From contig JABGRG010000001.1 of the NCBI GenBank assembly GCA_018648445.1, positions 36,653 to 100,652 on the forward strand: a DNA stretch of 64,000 bases. The letters are read 5' to 3'. The notes below the pieces were generated by a model. It was not told the origin of the DNA, did not search any database, and worked only from the letters and a program-made list of their open reading frames with translations. Made by a program: the position numbers and the translations under genes. Below, piece after piece: positions 48,201-58,156 of the stretch. Every line of letters starts with the position of its first letter. Within the stretch, counting starts at the first letter, position 1. Source of the DNA: Rhodospirillales bacterium. Lineage in GTDB: Bacteria; Pseudomonadota; Alphaproteobacteria; Rhodospirillales_A; JACZKS01.

Positions 48201-50120
48201 CAGACCGAGGACTTTTCCGTCGTCGGCGTCGGCGACATGTCGGGCGACGTCTTTGGCAACGGCATGTTGTTGTCCAAACACATCAAGCTGATTGCCGCAT
48301 TCAACCATCTGCATATCTTTGTCGATCCCGATCCCGACCCGGCGAAAACCTTCGCCGAACGCAAGCGGATGTTCGAACTGCCGCGTTCGAGCTGGGCTGA
48401 TTTTGATAAGAAACTTTTGTCCAAAGGAGGTGAAATCTTCGAGCGAAGCGCCAAAACCCTTAAACTCTCCAAGCAGATACAGGCCCGTTTCGGTTTCGAA
48501 ACGGATACCGTGACACCCAATGAATTGCTGTTGGCGATCTTAAAAGCCGAGGTCGATCTATTGTGGTTCGGCGGTATCGGAACCTACGTCAAGGCATCAG
48601 GGGAATCGCAGCTTGAGGCGGGTGACCGCGCCAACGATGCGATCCGCGTGAACGCGCCGGAGCTTCGCTGCAAGGTTCTGGCCGAAGGCGCCAATCTGGG
48701 TGCTACCCAGCGCGGGCGCATTGAATACGCACTTTCGGGCGGTCGGCTCAATACCGACGCCATCGACAATTCGGCGGGCGTCGATTGCTCGGATCACGAG
48801 GTCAACATCAAGGTTCTGCTGGGCGCGGTGGTTGCCGAAGGCGACATGACCATGAAGCAGCGCAACACGCTCTTGGAAAAAATGACCGACGAGGTCGGCT
48901 TGCTGGTGTTGCGCGACAACTACCTGCAAACACAGGCGATTTCGCGGGGCGAGGCCCAGGGAATCGAATATCTGGACGATCAGGCGCGCTTCATGCGTTT
49001 CCTGGAACGCGACGGGTTGCTCAACCGGGCGGTCGAATTCCTGCCCGACGAGGAAACTCTGGTGGACCGCCGGGCCGCCAAGCAGGGATTGACCCGACCG
49101 GAGCTTTCCGTACTTGTCCCATACGCCAAACTATGGCTGTACGAGAAACTTCTGGCTTCCGACCTGCCCGATGACCCGCGTCTGGTCAACGACCTCGTGC
49201 GCTACTTCCCGGAACCACTGCATGTTGCGTACCGGGGTGCCATTGAGAGCCACCGCCTGCGCCGTGAAATCATCGCGACGATTATCACCAACAGCATGGT
49301 CAACCGGATCGGCGGCACGTTCGTCATGCGCTTGATGGAGGAAACCGGCATGCCGCCCGCCGAAATCGCGCGGGCCTACACCATCGTTCGCAAGGTCTTC
49401 AACCTGCGGGAACTCTGGCAAGAGGTCGAGGGGCTGGATTACAAGGCTCCCGCGGCCGTGCAGATTGCCATGCTGCACGAAATCAACCGTCTGGTCGAAC
49501 GGGCGACGCTGTGGTTCCTGCGCAGCGGAACCCAGCCGTTGGATATCAGCGCCCAGGTCGCCGCGTTTCAGGATGGCTTGGCGACGTTGCGCGAAAACCT
49601 CGCCAACACCCTGACGCCCGCGTATCTGGCGGACTTGAAGGAACGGGCGGGCGTGTTTGTCAAACAGGGCGTGCCCGAGGATCTGGCCATCCGCGTCGCG
49701 GCCCAGGTCAACCTGTACTCGGGGCTCGATATCATTCGTCTGGCGGGAGCGCGCAAGATGGATGTGGTTGCGGTGTCGCGGATTTACTTCTCGCTGGGCG
49801 GTCAGTTCCGGCTCGGCAGACTGCGGGCCGCCGCCGAAAGTCTGAGTTCCGACACCCATTGGCAGAAACTGGCGGTGCGTGCCCTTGTCGAGGAGATTTA
49901 CACCCACCAGAGCGCCCTGACGGCCCAAGTGCTGGACACCGCCGGAAAGAGCAAGGACCCGGCGGCGATCATCGAAAAGTGGATTGGCGCAAACGAGTCC
50001 GCCGTCGCCAGAACCGAACAAATGCTGGCTGAACTTTGGACCGGCAAGGTCGACGATCTCGCCATGATCGCCGTCGCCAGCCGCCAATTGCGCAGTCTGG
50101 CGGTTTCTTCGGATTCGTAA
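45279..50120 (+). CDS. gdhB: NAD-dependent glutamate dehydrogenase, 180-kDa type
   Basis: 1613 residues from ATG 45279 with GGAAGG ahead. This is the large NAD-GDH found in many proteobacteria. An N-terminal ACT-containing regulatory half (to about 700) precedes the dehydrogenase core. The core has RGGIRWSDRPEDFRTEILG, then MKAQMVKNAVIVPVGSKGGF with the catalytic Lys. Further on are GVGDMSGDVFGNGML (dinucleotide binding) and FGGIGTYVKAS. It deaminates glutamate to 2-oxoglutarate to feed the TCA cycle. It follows the DUF2336 gene by about 98 bases with no clear terminator. Confidence 0.97.
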   Translation: MIRGAYEQKNELIKGLVEETKERLGGKQGALAAQFVGLYFDRVPPADIVEHGHNALYGSALAHWKLGARRQPDEAKVRVYNPSLEEHGWKSDHTVIEIINDDMPFLVDSVAAEFGRREIPVHLIIHPIINVQRKDGAIVALAGVDDKLTDMAGESFLHIEISRQSAAGLDEIRTGIEGVLRDVRTTVADWMVSREKVLAVAAELEKRPGPLAAEEAREVCGFLRWIHDNNFTLLGYREFAISGEGSTAKVKIVADGGLGLLRDPNYYVYDEFTDLENLRPEVRAFISRPEALAINKTDRVSTVHRPVYMDAISIRRFGAKGQVVGQHTFVGLFTSSAYNLSPRSIPLLGRKIARVIERAGLPANSHDGKALNNILENFPRDELFQVSEDHLLNTSLGVLNLQERRRVALFLRRDDIERFMSCLIYVPRDRFDTDLRQRMQGIMEEAFDGERADWYVQLSDSPLARIHMFIRTTPGAIPEYDADMIEGELIAAARSWTDQLENTLIAAHGEESGLALHQQYKDAFRSGYRERFDAEAAVGDIDMIEAALASGELCMSLRRPLEASENEVRFKLYHPDAPIPLSDVLPMLEHMGLKVVDEIPFAIRPDGERMAMIHDFGLQSRDGRPIDLGTVRAKFQEAFLGVWRGEVESDAFNGLVVRAGLSWREIVIIRAYCKYLRQAGIAFSQSYMEQTVLENPDLAALVVRLFLARFDPAGGKGAKKKAAGILADLDAGLDAVTNADQDRIVRRFINLIQSTQRTNFFQPGADGEPKSYVSFKLDSQAIEELPLPRPLVEIWVYSPRTECVHLRGGRVARGGIRWSDRPEDFRTEILGLMKAQMVKNAVIVPVGSKGGFILKRTTPPGDREAWLAEGIECYKILMRGLLDVTDDLKGSDVVPPLEVVRHDGDDPYLVVAADKGTATFSDIANGVSIEYGFWLDDAFASGGSQGYDHKGMGITARGAWESVKRHFREIGVNTQTEDFSVVGVGDMSGDVFGNGMLLSKHIKLIAAFNHLHIFVDPDPDPAKTFAERKRMFELPRSSWADFDKKLLSKGGEIFERSAKTLKLSKQIQARFGFETDTVTPNELLLAILKAEVDLLWFGGIGTYVKASGESQLEAGDRANDAIRVNAPELRCKVLAEGANLGATQRGRIEYALSGGRLNTDAIDNSAGVDCSDHEVNIKVLLGAVVAEGDMTMKQRNTLLEKMTDEVGLLVLRDNYLQTQAISRGEAQGIEYLDDQARFMRFLERDGLLNRAVEFLPDEETLVDRRAAKQGLTRPELSVLVPYAKLWLYEKLLASDLPDDPRLVNDLVRYFPEPLHVAYRGAIESHRLRREIIATIITNSMVNRIGGTFVMRLMEETGMPPAEIARAYTIVRKVFNLRELWQEVEGLDYKAPAAVQIAMLHEINRLVERATLWFLRSGTQPLDISAQVAAFQDGLATLRENLANTLTPAYLADLKERAGVFVKQGVPEDLAIRVAAQVNLYSGLDIIRLAGARKMDVVAVSRIYFSLGGQFRLGRLRAAAESLSSDTHWQKLAVRALVEEIYTHQSALTAQVLDTAGKSKDPAAIIEKWIGANESAVARTEQMLAELWTGKVDDLAMIAVASRQLRSLAVSSDS

Positions 50121-50130
50121 CGGAACCGAA

Positions 50131-51411
50131 ATGGTGGCAAAAGACACACAGGCTGAAGGGCGCGGGACAACTTCCCGCGCCCTTTTCGCCTGGTGTCTGT
50201 TCGATTGGGCCAATTCGGCATTTCCCACAGTAATCACAACCTTTGTTTTCGCCGCCTACTTCACCAAGGGCATCGCGTCTGACGCGGTCAGCGGCACCGC
50301 TCTTTGGGGCTACGCCATGAGCGCGTCGGCGCTGGCCGTGGCTGTGACCGGTCCTGTCCTGGGCGCCGTCGCTGATCACGCCGGGCGGCGCAAACCCTGG
50401 ATTTTCGCCTTCACGGTGCTGTGTGTTTTGGCGAGCGCCTCGCTTTGGTTCGCCCGGCCCGAGGCGTCGTTTGTTCTTTATGCTCTGGTGCTGGCGGCGG
50501 TCGCCAATTTCGCCTTCGAGATGGGCGTCATTTTCTACAACGCCATGTTGCCCGATCTGGCGGATCGTAGCCGTTTGGGCCGCGTTTCGGGCTGGGCGTG
50601 GGGTTTGGGCTATGCCGGAGGCTTATCGTGCCTGGTGGTCGGCCTCGTTCTTTTCGTGCAGCCCGAGCGGCCGCTTTTCGGACTGGACCGGGAGACGGCG
50701 GAACACGTGCGCATCACTGCGCCTTTGGTGGCGGTTTGGGTCGCGGTTTTCTCGCTGCCGCTGTTTTTGTGGACGCCCGATACCCCGGCCTCTGGCCTGA
50801 GCCTCGTTGAGTGCGTAAGACGTGGCCTCTCGACGCTGACCTCAACATTGAGGCGCGTTCATGAATACAAAACGATCGCACGCTTCTTGCTGGCCCGCAT
50901 GATTTACACCGATGGTCTGAACACGCTGTTTGCTTTCGGCGGAATTTACGCCGCAGGAACCTTCGGCATGAGCTTCACCGAGATCATGATTTTCGGCATC
51001 GGTCTCAACGTCACCGCGGGTCTGGGCGCGACCGCATTCGGCTGGCTGGATGATAGGGCCGGGTCCAAACCGACCATCCTGATTTCGCTGGCGGCCTTGA
51101 GCGTGTTCAGCGCGGCTATGCTGGTCATCGAATCCCAAACGTTGTTTTGGTTTTTTGGGTTGGGTCTGGGGGTTTTCGTCGGACCGGCACAAGCGGCAAG
51201 CCGCACATTCATGGCGCGCCTAGCGCCGCCCCATCTGCGCAACGAAATGTTCGGGCTTTATGCGCTTTCGGGCAAAGCCACGGCCTTCATCGGCCCGGCC
51301 CTGTTGGGATGGATTACCGTGGCCATGAACAGCCAGCGCTGGGGCATGGCCACGGTGGTTGTCTTTTTCGTGCTCGGCGGACTTCTTCTGTTGCCGGTAC
51401 GCGAAGATTAA
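50131..51411 (+). CDS. UMF1/Atg22-type MFS transporter
   Basis: 426 residues with about 12 hydrophobic segments. The UMF1 signature is near the N-terminus: [20 protein letters not shown]. Blocks [11 protein letters not shown] and [14 protein letters not shown] are also characteristic. These proteins are thought to export amino acids or similar small molecules, by analogy with yeast Atg22. It is 11 bases after the dehydrogenase, so it may handle amino acids in the same operon. It overlaps the convergent purH by four bases. Confidence 0.92.
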   Translation: MVAKDTQAEGRGTTSRALFAWCLFDWANSAFPTVITTFVFAAYFTKGIASDAVSGTALWGYAMSASALAVAVTGPVLGAVADHAGRRKPWIFAFTVLCVLASASLWFARPEASFVLYALVLAAVANFAFEMGVIFYNAMLPDLADRSRLGRVSGWAWGLGYAGGLSCLVVGLVLFVQPERPLFGLDRETAEHVRITAPLVAVWVAVFSLPLFLWTPDTPASGLSLVECVRRGLSTLTSTLRRVHEYKTIARFLLARMIYTDGLNTLFAFGGIYAAGTFGMSFTEIMIFGIGLNVTAGLGATAFGWLDDRAGSKPTILISLAALSVFSAAMLVIESQTLFWFFGLGLGVFVGPAQAASRTFMARLAPPHLRNEMFGLYALSGKATAFIGPALLGWITVAMNSQRWGMATVVVFFVLGGLLLLPVRED

Positions 51412-52979
51412 TGCCGGAAATGGCGCATTCCGGTTAACACCATAGCCAGGCCCTTTTCGTCGGCCGCAGCGATCACTTCGTTGTCGCGCATGGACCCGCC
51501 CGGCTGGATGACCGCCGTGGCGCCCGCTTCTGCCGCGGCCAGCAGGCCATCGGCAAACGGGAAGAAGGCATCGGACGCCACCACCGAACCGATGGTGCGG
51601 GGTTGCGCTTCACCGGCGGCTTCGGACGCTTCCTTTGATTTCCACGCCGCGATGCGGGCCGAATCGACACGGCTCATTTGCCCTGCCCCGCCGCCGACCA
51701 GCGCGCCGTCCTTGACGTAGACAATGGCGTTGGACTTGACGTGCTTGCAGATGGCGAAGGCAAACATCAGGTCCTGCATTTCCTGATCGGACGGTGCGCG
51801 CTTGGTCACCACTTTCAACTCGTCGGACGTCACCGCGTTATCGCGGTTTTGCAAAAGATAGCCGCCCGAAAGCGAACGCAGGGTCATGCCGGGCAGATTC
51901 GGATCGGGCATGCCGCCGGTTTGCAGGACGCGCAGGTTCTTCTTGGCGGCCAGAATGTCGCGGGCGTCGGGGCTGATTTCCGGCGCGATCACCACTTCGG
52001 CGAACAGCTTGGCGATTTCCTCGGCGGTCGCGCCGTCGAGCGTGCGGTTCAGCGCGATGATGCCGCCGAAGGCGCTGATGGGATCGCAGGCCAATGCCTT
52101 GAGATAAGCGTCGGTCAGGGTTTCGCCACGCGCGCAACCGCAGGGATTGGCGTGCTTGATGATGGCGCAGGCGGTTTCGTCGAATTCGCCGACCAACTCG
52201 AAGGCGGCATCGGTGTCGTTGAAGTTGTTGAAGCTAAGTTCCTTGCCCTGAAGTTGCTGGGCCGTGGCGACGCCGGGGCGGTCTTCGCCGGTGACATAGA
52301 AAGCCGCCTGCTGGTGCGGGTTTTCACCATAACGTAACGTTTGCTTTAGTTCGCCCGCGAAGGCCGCACGTTTGGGGAAGGGTTCGTTCAACTCGCCCGC
52401 GAACCAGGTCGAGATGGCGGCGTCGTAGGCGGCGGTACGCGAATAGGCCGCCGCCGCCAGTTTGCAGCGGAATTCTGCGGTTGTCGCGCCGCCGTTGGCC
52501 TTCATTTCGTCCATAACGGCGGCGTAGTCCGCGGCATCAACCACCACCGTCACGCCATCGTGGTTTTTGGCGGCGGCGCGGATCATGCCGGGGCCGCCGA
52601 TGTCGATATTTTCAATACAGGTTTCAAAATCGGCGCCCTTGGCGACGGTTTCCTCGAACGGATACAGGTTCACGCACAAAAGATCGATGGGCGCGATGCC
52701 GTGCTTTTCCATGGCCGCCTCGTGTTCGGCATTGCCGCGCATGGCCAGCAGCCCGCCGTGGATTTTCGGATGCAGGGTTTTGACGCGGCCGTCCATGATT
52801 TCGGGAAAACCGGTGTGTTCAGAAACCTCTTTCACCGGGACACCGGCGTCGCTAAGCGCCTTGGCGGAGCCACCGGTGGACAGTATTTCAACACCGGATT
52901 CGGCCAAAAACTTGGCAAATTCAACAAGGCCGGATTTGTCGGAAACGGAAATCAGGGCTCGGCGGATGGGCGTGGACAT
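51408..52979 (-). CDS. purH: bifunctional AICAR transformylase/IMP cyclohydrolase PurH
   Basis: 523 residues. The N-terminal IMP cyclohydrolase has [20 protein letters not shown], then [19 protein letters not shown]. The transformylase part has [11 protein letters not shown] and [20 protein letters not shown]. It makes the last two steps of IMP synthesis and uses AICAR, also released by HisHF. Its ATG overlaps the TAA of the CapD-like gene downstream of which it lies, so it is at the end of the glycan operon's transcript. Confidence 0.97.
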   Translation of the reverse strand: MSTPIRRALISVSDKSGLVEFAKFLAESGVEILSTGGSAKALSDAGVPVKEVSEHTGFPEIMDGRVKTLHPKIHGGLLAMRGNAEHEAAMEKHGIAPIDLLCVNLYPFEETVAKGADFETCIENIDIGGPGMIRAAAKNHDGVTVVVDAADYAAVMDEMKANGGATTAEFRCKLAAAAYSRTAAYDAAISTWFAGELNEPFPKRAAFAGELKQTLRYGENPHQQAAFYVTGEDRPGVATAQQLQGKELSFNNFNDTDAAFELVGEFDETACAIIKHANPCGCARGETLTDAYLKALACDPISAFGGIIALNRTLDGATAEEIAKLFAEVVIAPEISPDARDILAAKKNLRVLQTGGMPDPNLPGMTLRSLSGGYLLQNRDNAVTSDELKVVTKRAPSDQEMQDLMFAFAICKHVKSNAIVYVKDGALVGGGAGQMSRVDSARIAAWKSKEASEAAGEAQPRTIGSVVASDAFFPFADGLLAAAEAGATAVIQPGGSMRDNEVIAAADEKGLAMVLTGMRHFRH

Positions 52980-54883
52980 TAACTCTCTCCAGGTTTTTTT
53001 TCGCGATTATATTCGGGAACGAGGGCGTGGATGCTTTCTATCAGCGCCGTTTCATTGGCTTCGGCACAGGCTTGTGTAAGGGCGTTAATGATACGTGAAA
53101 TCTCATTGGCATCGGGCGAACGGGGCGTGCCAACCATGATGCCTTCATATTCGGTGGAAACCAGTTCCTCGCCACCGTGGAAAAGTTCTTCATGCAGCTT
53201 CTCGCCGGGGCGCAGGCCGACGATTTCAATGGCCACGTCCTCGCCAGCGCGCATGCCCGCAAGGCGGATCATCTGACGCGCCAGATCGAGAATTTTCACC
53301 GGTTCGCCCATTTCAAGAACGAAGATGCGCCCGGCGTAATCGGTTCTTGCCGACCCGGCAGCCGAGGCTTCGAGCACCAACTCGACGGCCTCGCGAATGG
53401 TCATGAAATAGCGGGTCATGTCGGGGTCGGTTACGCTCAGCGGCCCGCCTGCGGCCAATTGGCGCTGGAACAACGGAACGACCGACCCGGTTGAGCCCAA
53501 TACGTTGCCGAAGCGCACGGTCACAAAGCGCGTTCCGTCACCCTCGCTGCGTTCCAGATCCATGGCCTGACAGACCTGCTCGGCGATGCGCTTGGTCGCG
53601 CCCATGATGTTGGTCGGGTTGACCGCCTTGTCGCTGGAAATCAGCACCATCATGGAAACACCCGCGCTCCGGCAGGTTTGCGCCACGTTGGCGGTGCCGA
53701 TCACATTGGTCATTACGCCTTCGAAATGATTGGCTTCAACGAGTGGCACGTGTTTCAGGGCGGCGGCGTGAAAGACCAACTCCGGCCGGTATTCGCCAAA
53801 AATGTGTTTCAGGCGACGCGCGTCGCGCACATCGGCGATGACGGCGCTGCGGGCCTGGTCGGGGAAACCCTCCGATACCTCGAGATCGATCTGGTAAAGG
53901 TGATATTCCGAATTGTCCAGGAGGACGATTTCGGCGGGTCCGAATCCACAAATCTGGCGCACCAGTTCGCTGCCGATGCTTCCCCCGGCACCCGTTACCA
54001 GAACCCGCTTCCCGGCTACCAGGCCGGCCATGGCGTCGCGGTCCAGCGGCATTTGAGGCCTGCCCAGCAGGTCCTCGACAGCGATGGGCCTGATTTCCGC
54101 CTTATCCTCAATGCCTGCCTTGAAATCGGTCAGGTTGGGCATGCGGGCCAGGGTCATACCCAGTTTGTCGGCGTCGTCGAGAAGGCGGCGGACGCGGGTT
54201 CCGTCCATATTTTCCGCGGTCAAAACCAGCCGTTGCGGTTTGTGACCCGAGGCTGACAGCCGCTTCACCACCTCGGCCAATTGGTCGGTGGAGCCCATGA
54301 CTTCGATGCCGTGAAGGATGCGACCGACCCTGTCCGGCCGCTCCGAAACGATACCCACGGCCTGATAGGCGGCGTCACGTCCCCTCGACACGGCGCGGAT
54401 AAAAAGCTCGGCGGCATCGCCGGACCCGACCAGAAGAACGGGAATACGTGTTATCCCGTCGGCCCCCAATTTGAAATCGATGCGCCGGTCCTTGTAAAGC
54501 CGGTACAGGAAACGCGGGCCGCCCAGCAGGGCCATCAACACGAACCAGGTGATGAAGGGCAAGGAACGAGGCAGGCCGTCAAGGCGCGTCCACAGGAACA
54601 TGGCCATGAGGAAGAACAGAACAACCAGTGTCGATGCCCGCGCAATCGCCCACAAATCCTCAAGGGAAGCGTAACGCCAAATGCCGCGGTAAAGCCCCAT
54701 GAACCAGAAGACAAAGGCCGCGATGACACAAAGGGTTATGGTCCCGCTGACAAACAGATCGGTGGAATAGAAAGTGGTCGAATCGCCCAGGCGAAGGTAA
54801 ATCGCGAGCACAAACGCAACCGCCGCCATCACGATATCGTGGGCAAACGCGATCATGCCTCTCGCGGAAATTCGGGCGAGCAT
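52979..54883 (-). CDS. WbpM/CapD-type UDP-HexNAc 4,6-dehydratase, membrane-bound
   Basis: 634 residues. Four to five transmembrane segments occupy about residues 10-120, then a CoA-binding-like domain (130-270). The SDR domain starts at [20 protein letters not shown] and has [20 protein letters not shown], with Met replacing the usual Tyr as in WbpM/PglF/FlaA1 enzymes. It converts UDP-GlcNAc to the 4-keto-6-deoxy sugar at the inner membrane. It is the last glycan gene of the run and overlaps purH by one base. Confidence 0.92.
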   Translation of the reverse strand: MLARISARGMIAFAHDIVMAAVAFVLAIYLRLGDSTTFYSTDLFVSGTITLCVIAAFVFWFMGLYRGIWRYASLEDLWAIARASTLVVLFFLMAMFLWTRLDGLPRSLPFITWFVLMALLGGPRFLYRLYKDRRIDFKLGADGITRIPVLLVGSGDAAELFIRAVSRGRDAAYQAVGIVSERPDRVGRILHGIEVMGSTDQLAEVVKRLSASGHKPQRLVLTAENMDGTRVRRLLDDADKLGMTLARMPNLTDFKAGIEDKAEIRPIAVEDLLGRPQMPLDRDAMAGLVAGKRVLVTGAGGSIGSELVRQICGFGPAEIVLLDNSEYHLYQIDLEVSEGFPDQARSAVIADVRDARRLKHIFGEYRPELVFHAAALKHVPLVEANHFEGVMTNVIGTANVAQTCRSAGVSMMVLISSDKAVNPTNIMGATKRIAEQVCQAMDLERSEGDGTRFVTVRFGNVLGSTGSVVPLFQRQLAAGGPLSVTDPDMTRYFMTIREAVELVLEASAAGSARTDYAGRIFVLEMGEPVKILDLARQMIRLAGMRAGEDVAIEIVGLRPGEKLHEELFHGGEELVSTEYEGIMVGTPRSPDANEISRIINALTQACAEANETALIESIHALVPEYNREKKPGES

Positions 54884-54894
54884 CGGTTAACCTT

Positions 54895-55866
54895 TCAGGA
54901 CGTTCCCTCGCTGCGGCCTCGCGTATGATACCAGGCCGCCGTTTCGCGCAGACCTTCTAGCATGGAGAAGGGCGGATGCCACGCGAGAATTTTCCGTATT
55001 TTGCGATCATCCACGGCCAGCGAACCGATCAAGCGTTCAGCCATCGCCGATTTTCCAAGGACGCCCGCAGCACCGCGCAGCAGAGCTTCAGGCGCAGGAA
55101 ACAGGCGGGCGCGCGTTCCCAGGGCCGCGGCGACGCCGCGAAGCAAATCGGGCGTTGATACGGGCGCACCGTCGCTGATCAGGAAAGTCTCACCGGCGGC
55201 GGCCTCATGATCCAGACAGGTGCGCAGAACATTTGCCAGATTGCCCACATAGATCAGGCTGCGGGCATTTCGTATGGCGGAAAGGGGAAGCGGAAGTCCC
55301 TTTTGGCAGATCCCCAACAGGCGCAGGAAATTCCCTTTCACGTCCGGCCCGTAGACAAGCGGCGACCGAAGGACGGCGGTTTGCATTCCGTAGCGGTTCG
55401 CTTCTGCCTTTAGCGCCTGCTCGGCCTCAAGTTTGGTAATGCCGTAGGCGTCTTCCGGCGCGGGCACGAAGGCTTCATTGAACGGGCAGCCGTCGGTGCG
55501 TTCGCCGTTGACCTTGATGGAACTGAGAAAGACGAAGCGTCGTACCCCGGTCCGCGCGGCCGCCTCGGCCAGTCGCTGCGTGCCAGCGGTATTGATGCGC
55601 CGGTATGCTGCCATGGGGTCGGTCGACGTTTCGTCCATGACGTGGGCGCGGGCGGCCAGATGGATGATCCCTTCGACATCCTGCAGCGCCGTATCCCAAT
55701 TCGTCTCGGGGCCAATATCGCCGACCTCGACGGCGCTGGCGCCTTCGGCCAAGTCACCGCCCAGATCGGACCACACGGCGGCGCGCACGCTATGCCCGGC
55801 GCGCAATAGGTCCGGTATCAGGGCGTTGCCGACGAAACCCGTCGCGCCGGTTACGAGCACGCGCAT
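54895..55866 (-). CDS. WbpV/WreQ-like NAD-dependent 4-reductase/epimerase
   Basis: 323 residues. SDR motif GATGFVGNALIPDLLRAGH is at the start; the catalytic YxxxK lies in EDAYGITKLEAEQAL. RRFVFLSSIKVNGE is typical of the WbpV/UDP-4-keto-sugar reductase family. With the WbpM-like dehydratase it should give UDP-QuiNAc or UDP-FucNAc. Its stop is 11 bases from the CapD-like start. GalE-like function is a possible alternative. Confidence 0.85.
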   Translation of the reverse strand: MRVLVTGATGFVGNALIPDLLRAGHSVRAAVWSDLGGDLAEGASAVEVGDIGPETNWDTALQDVEGIIHLAARAHVMDETSTDPMAAYRRINTAGTQRLAEAAARTGVRRFVFLSSIKVNGERTDGCPFNEAFVPAPEDAYGITKLEAEQALKAEANRYGMQTAVLRSPLVYGPDVKGNFLRLLGICQKGLPLPLSAIRNARSLIYVGNLANVLRTCLDHEAAAGETFLISDGAPVSTPDLLRGVAAALGTRARLFPAPEALLRGAAGVLGKSAMAERLIGSLAVDDRKIRKILAWHPPFSMLEGLRETAAWYHTRGRSEGTS

Positions 55867-57128
55867 CAGCCCACTCCCTCAATCCGCCGCCCGGCTTCGC
55901 CGCCCTTGCCCGATGCCGCCAGTTCCAGAACCTCGATCATTTCGCGGGCCTGTCGTTCGCGCGAATAAAGGGGCGCGGCGGCCAGACTTTTTTCGGCCAG
56001 GGATTTCCGCAGATCCGAATTCTCGGCCAGATTACGCACCGCTTCAGCCAAGGCGTCCGGGTCCTCGGCGGCGACGTGACACCCCGCTTCGCGCGCGGTC
56101 ACGATACGGCTGGCCTCGCCTTCGGGCCCGGCCAACAACACCGGAAGGCCCATGCCCATGGCCTCGAAAATCTTGGACGGAATAACCCCCGCGAACACGG
56201 GCGAATCCTTAAGGTGCACGAGGGCCACGTCGCACAGGCTCCAGAGCGCGGGCATGCGTTCTTTCGGCTGCGGCGGAATGAAAATCACGTTGTCCAGATT
56301 GCGCCGTTTCGCGTCCGCCATAAGGAAATCGCGTTCCGCGCCGCCGCCTACCAGAACGAAGCGCACGTCCGCCACATCGCGAATGCGTTCCGCCGCGTTC
56401 AAAACGTTACCCAGAGCGTGCGCCATGCCGTGGGTTCCCACGTAGCCGACGACGAGTTTTCCGGCTAGTCCCCATTCGGCGGCAAGTGTCTCGTCGCGCG
56501 GCTGTGGCGAATAGCGGGGCAGATCGACGCCATTGATCACCACGGCGATCTTGTCGCCCGGAATGCCTCGGCGCGTCAGATCGTCCTTGAACGAACGCGT
56601 CAGCGCTGCCACCGCCGCCGAGCGCCGATACAAAAACAGCTCCAGCGCCTCGACCGCCTTGAGGGCCGGGCTGCGCCCCATGGCCCCGACGGCGGCGATG
56701 GAGGCGGGCCACAAATCGCCCAACTCGAAAACGAAAGGAACACGGCGAACCGCGCCGACGGCCCAGCCCGCCACCGCCGAGAAAAATTGCGGCGACGTGG
56801 CCGCCACCACATCCGCGCGCGGCTGACCGATCCCAGCCAAAAAACCGGTCACCATGAAGCTGAGAAAATCCAGGGTGCGCAGAACAATTCCCCGGTTGGC
56901 GGCAATATAGGTTTTAACCCGCACGACCTTGATCCCGGACATTTCCTCGGTCTGTCGCCAGCGGTTCTTGTAGCCTGCAAACAACCGTCCCCCCGGAAAA
57001 TTGGGGGCACAGGTGATCACCGTTACTTCATGGCCCCATTGGGCCCAATAGCACGCGCGCTCATACACACGGGTGGCGGCGGCGTTGGTTTCGGGCGGGA
57101 AATTTTCGGTGAGAAACAGAATTTTCAT
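55866..57128 (-). CDS. glycosyltransferase family 4 (WbuB-like)
   Basis: 420 residues from ATG 57128 (MKILFLTENFPPETNAAATR), which overlaps the next gene's stop (ATGA). It is a GT-B fold with HGMAHALGNVLNAAERI and the GT4 motif VIPSKIFEAMGMGLPVLLAG carrying the E-x7-E equivalent. It is similar to WbuB, a L-FucNAc/QuiNAc-type transferase. It should add the second sugar onto the lipid-linked first one. The long open frame upstream is noise. Confidence 0.88.
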   Translation of the reverse strand: MKILFLTENFPPETNAAATRVYERACYWAQWGHEVTVITCAPNFPGGRLFAGYKNRWRQTEEMSGIKVVRVKTYIAANRGIVLRTLDFLSFMVTGFLAGIGQPRADVVAATSPQFFSAVAGWAVGAVRRVPFVFELGDLWPASIAAVGAMGRSPALKAVEALELFLYRRSAAVAALTRSFKDDLTRRGIPGDKIAVVINGVDLPRYSPQPRDETLAAEWGLAGKLVVGYVGTHGMAHALGNVLNAAERIRDVADVRFVLVGGGAERDFLMADAKRRNLDNVIFIPPQPKERMPALWSLCDVALVHLKDSPVFAGVIPSKIFEAMGMGLPVLLAGPEGEASRIVTAREAGCHVAAEDPDALAEAVRNLAENSDLRKSLAEKSLAAAPLYSRERQAREMIEVLELAASGKGGEAGRRIEGVG

Positions 57129-58129
57129 GAAACCGTGCCCGCGCCGCCGCGAAGAAAAATCAAAAGTCCGGCAACGATAACAATGGCGCCGGCCAGCGCC
57201 ACCCACGACCAGCCCAGCGCGGCCAGGACCGCCAGTCCGATCAGAACCAGGTTGGCGGCGAGAATGCAAAGCGAAACACGCGCGTGGCCCGCACCTTTTT
57301 GCACCGCCTGCTGATAGGCGTGTTCGCGATGGGCGCGCCAAACCTTTTCGCCCCTTGCAGCGCGGCGGAACAGCGTTGTCGTTGCATCCGCCAGATAGTA
57401 GGCAGGAATGATAAGGGCAGCCACCCATTGACCCCCGGCGGCGAGGTTCAGCAAAAGCCAGCCCAGTAGAAAGCCCAAGGGAACGCTTCCGATATCGCCC
57501 AGAAATATTTTCGCGGGATGCCAGTTCCACCACAATAGTGCGATGGCGGCAGCGGCGGCGACCAACCCGAAGGCCGCCTCGGTTCCGGCCATACCCGAAA
57601 CGAGCGCGACCAGCGCGACACCGACCCCGGTGCAGGCGGTTTCAACCACGGTGATGCCGTCGATCCCGTCCATGAAATTGAACAGATTGATGTACCAGAT
57701 CCATAAGAGACCCGCCGCGATGGGGTCCAGCGCGCCCGGCAAATAGCCGCCGAAATAGGGGGTCGAGGGCGCCGCCGCGATCAGCGCAATTCCCACCGCG
57801 ATCCCTTGCCCCAACAAACGAATGACCGGAGAAAGCCCGCGCAGATCGTCCACCCAGGAAACCGCGCCCAGAGCCAGAGCCAGCGCGCAGATCCACCACA
57901 CCGGGGCCGATAGGGCTCCTTGCGCATGGGCCGCAGCCAGCCAGCCGGCCGACAAAACGGGAATGACGCTCCAGCCCGCGCCGCGTGGCGTGGCGATGGC
58001 GTGACTGCTGCGCTCGTTGGGATGATCCAGAATGGCCCGGCGTCTAAGGATTCGCACAACCCATCCGGTCGATACCAGAACGGCGGCGAATACGCTAAAG
58101 CATAGTACGGCGAGTGCAAGCAAAGTCAT
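57125..58129 (-). CDS. WecA/WbpL-like polyprenyl-phosphate glycosyl-1-phosphate transferase
   Basis: 334 residues with about 10-11 hydrophobic helices, MraY/WecA superfamily. Visible motifs are DHPNERSSHAIATPRGAG, AVSWVDDLRGLSP (double Asp), FNFMDGIDGI and FLGDIGSVPLGFLLG. It transfers a sugar-1-phosphate to undecaprenyl phosphate, starting the repeat unit. WbpL in Pseudomonas starts with FucNAc or QuiNAc, in keeping with the two preceding genes. Confidence 0.93.
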   Translation of the reverse strand: MTLLALAVLCFSVFAAVLVSTGWVVRILRRRAILDHPNERSSHAIATPRGAGWSVIPVLSAGWLAAAHAQGALSAPVWWICALALALGAVSWVDDLRGLSPVIRLLGQGIAVGIALIAAAPSTPYFGGYLPGALDPIAAGLLWIWYINLFNFMDGIDGITVVETACTGVGVALVALVSGMAGTEAAFGLVAAAAAIALLWWNWHPAKIFLGDIGSVPLGFLLGWLLLNLAAGGQWVAALIIPAYYLADATTTLFRRAARGEKVWRAHREHAYQQAVQKGAGHARVSLCILAANLVLIGLAVLAALGWSWVALAGAIVIVAGLLIFLRGGAGTVS

Positions 58130-58156
58130 GGCGCGAGTTTATCACTGAGTTTTGCG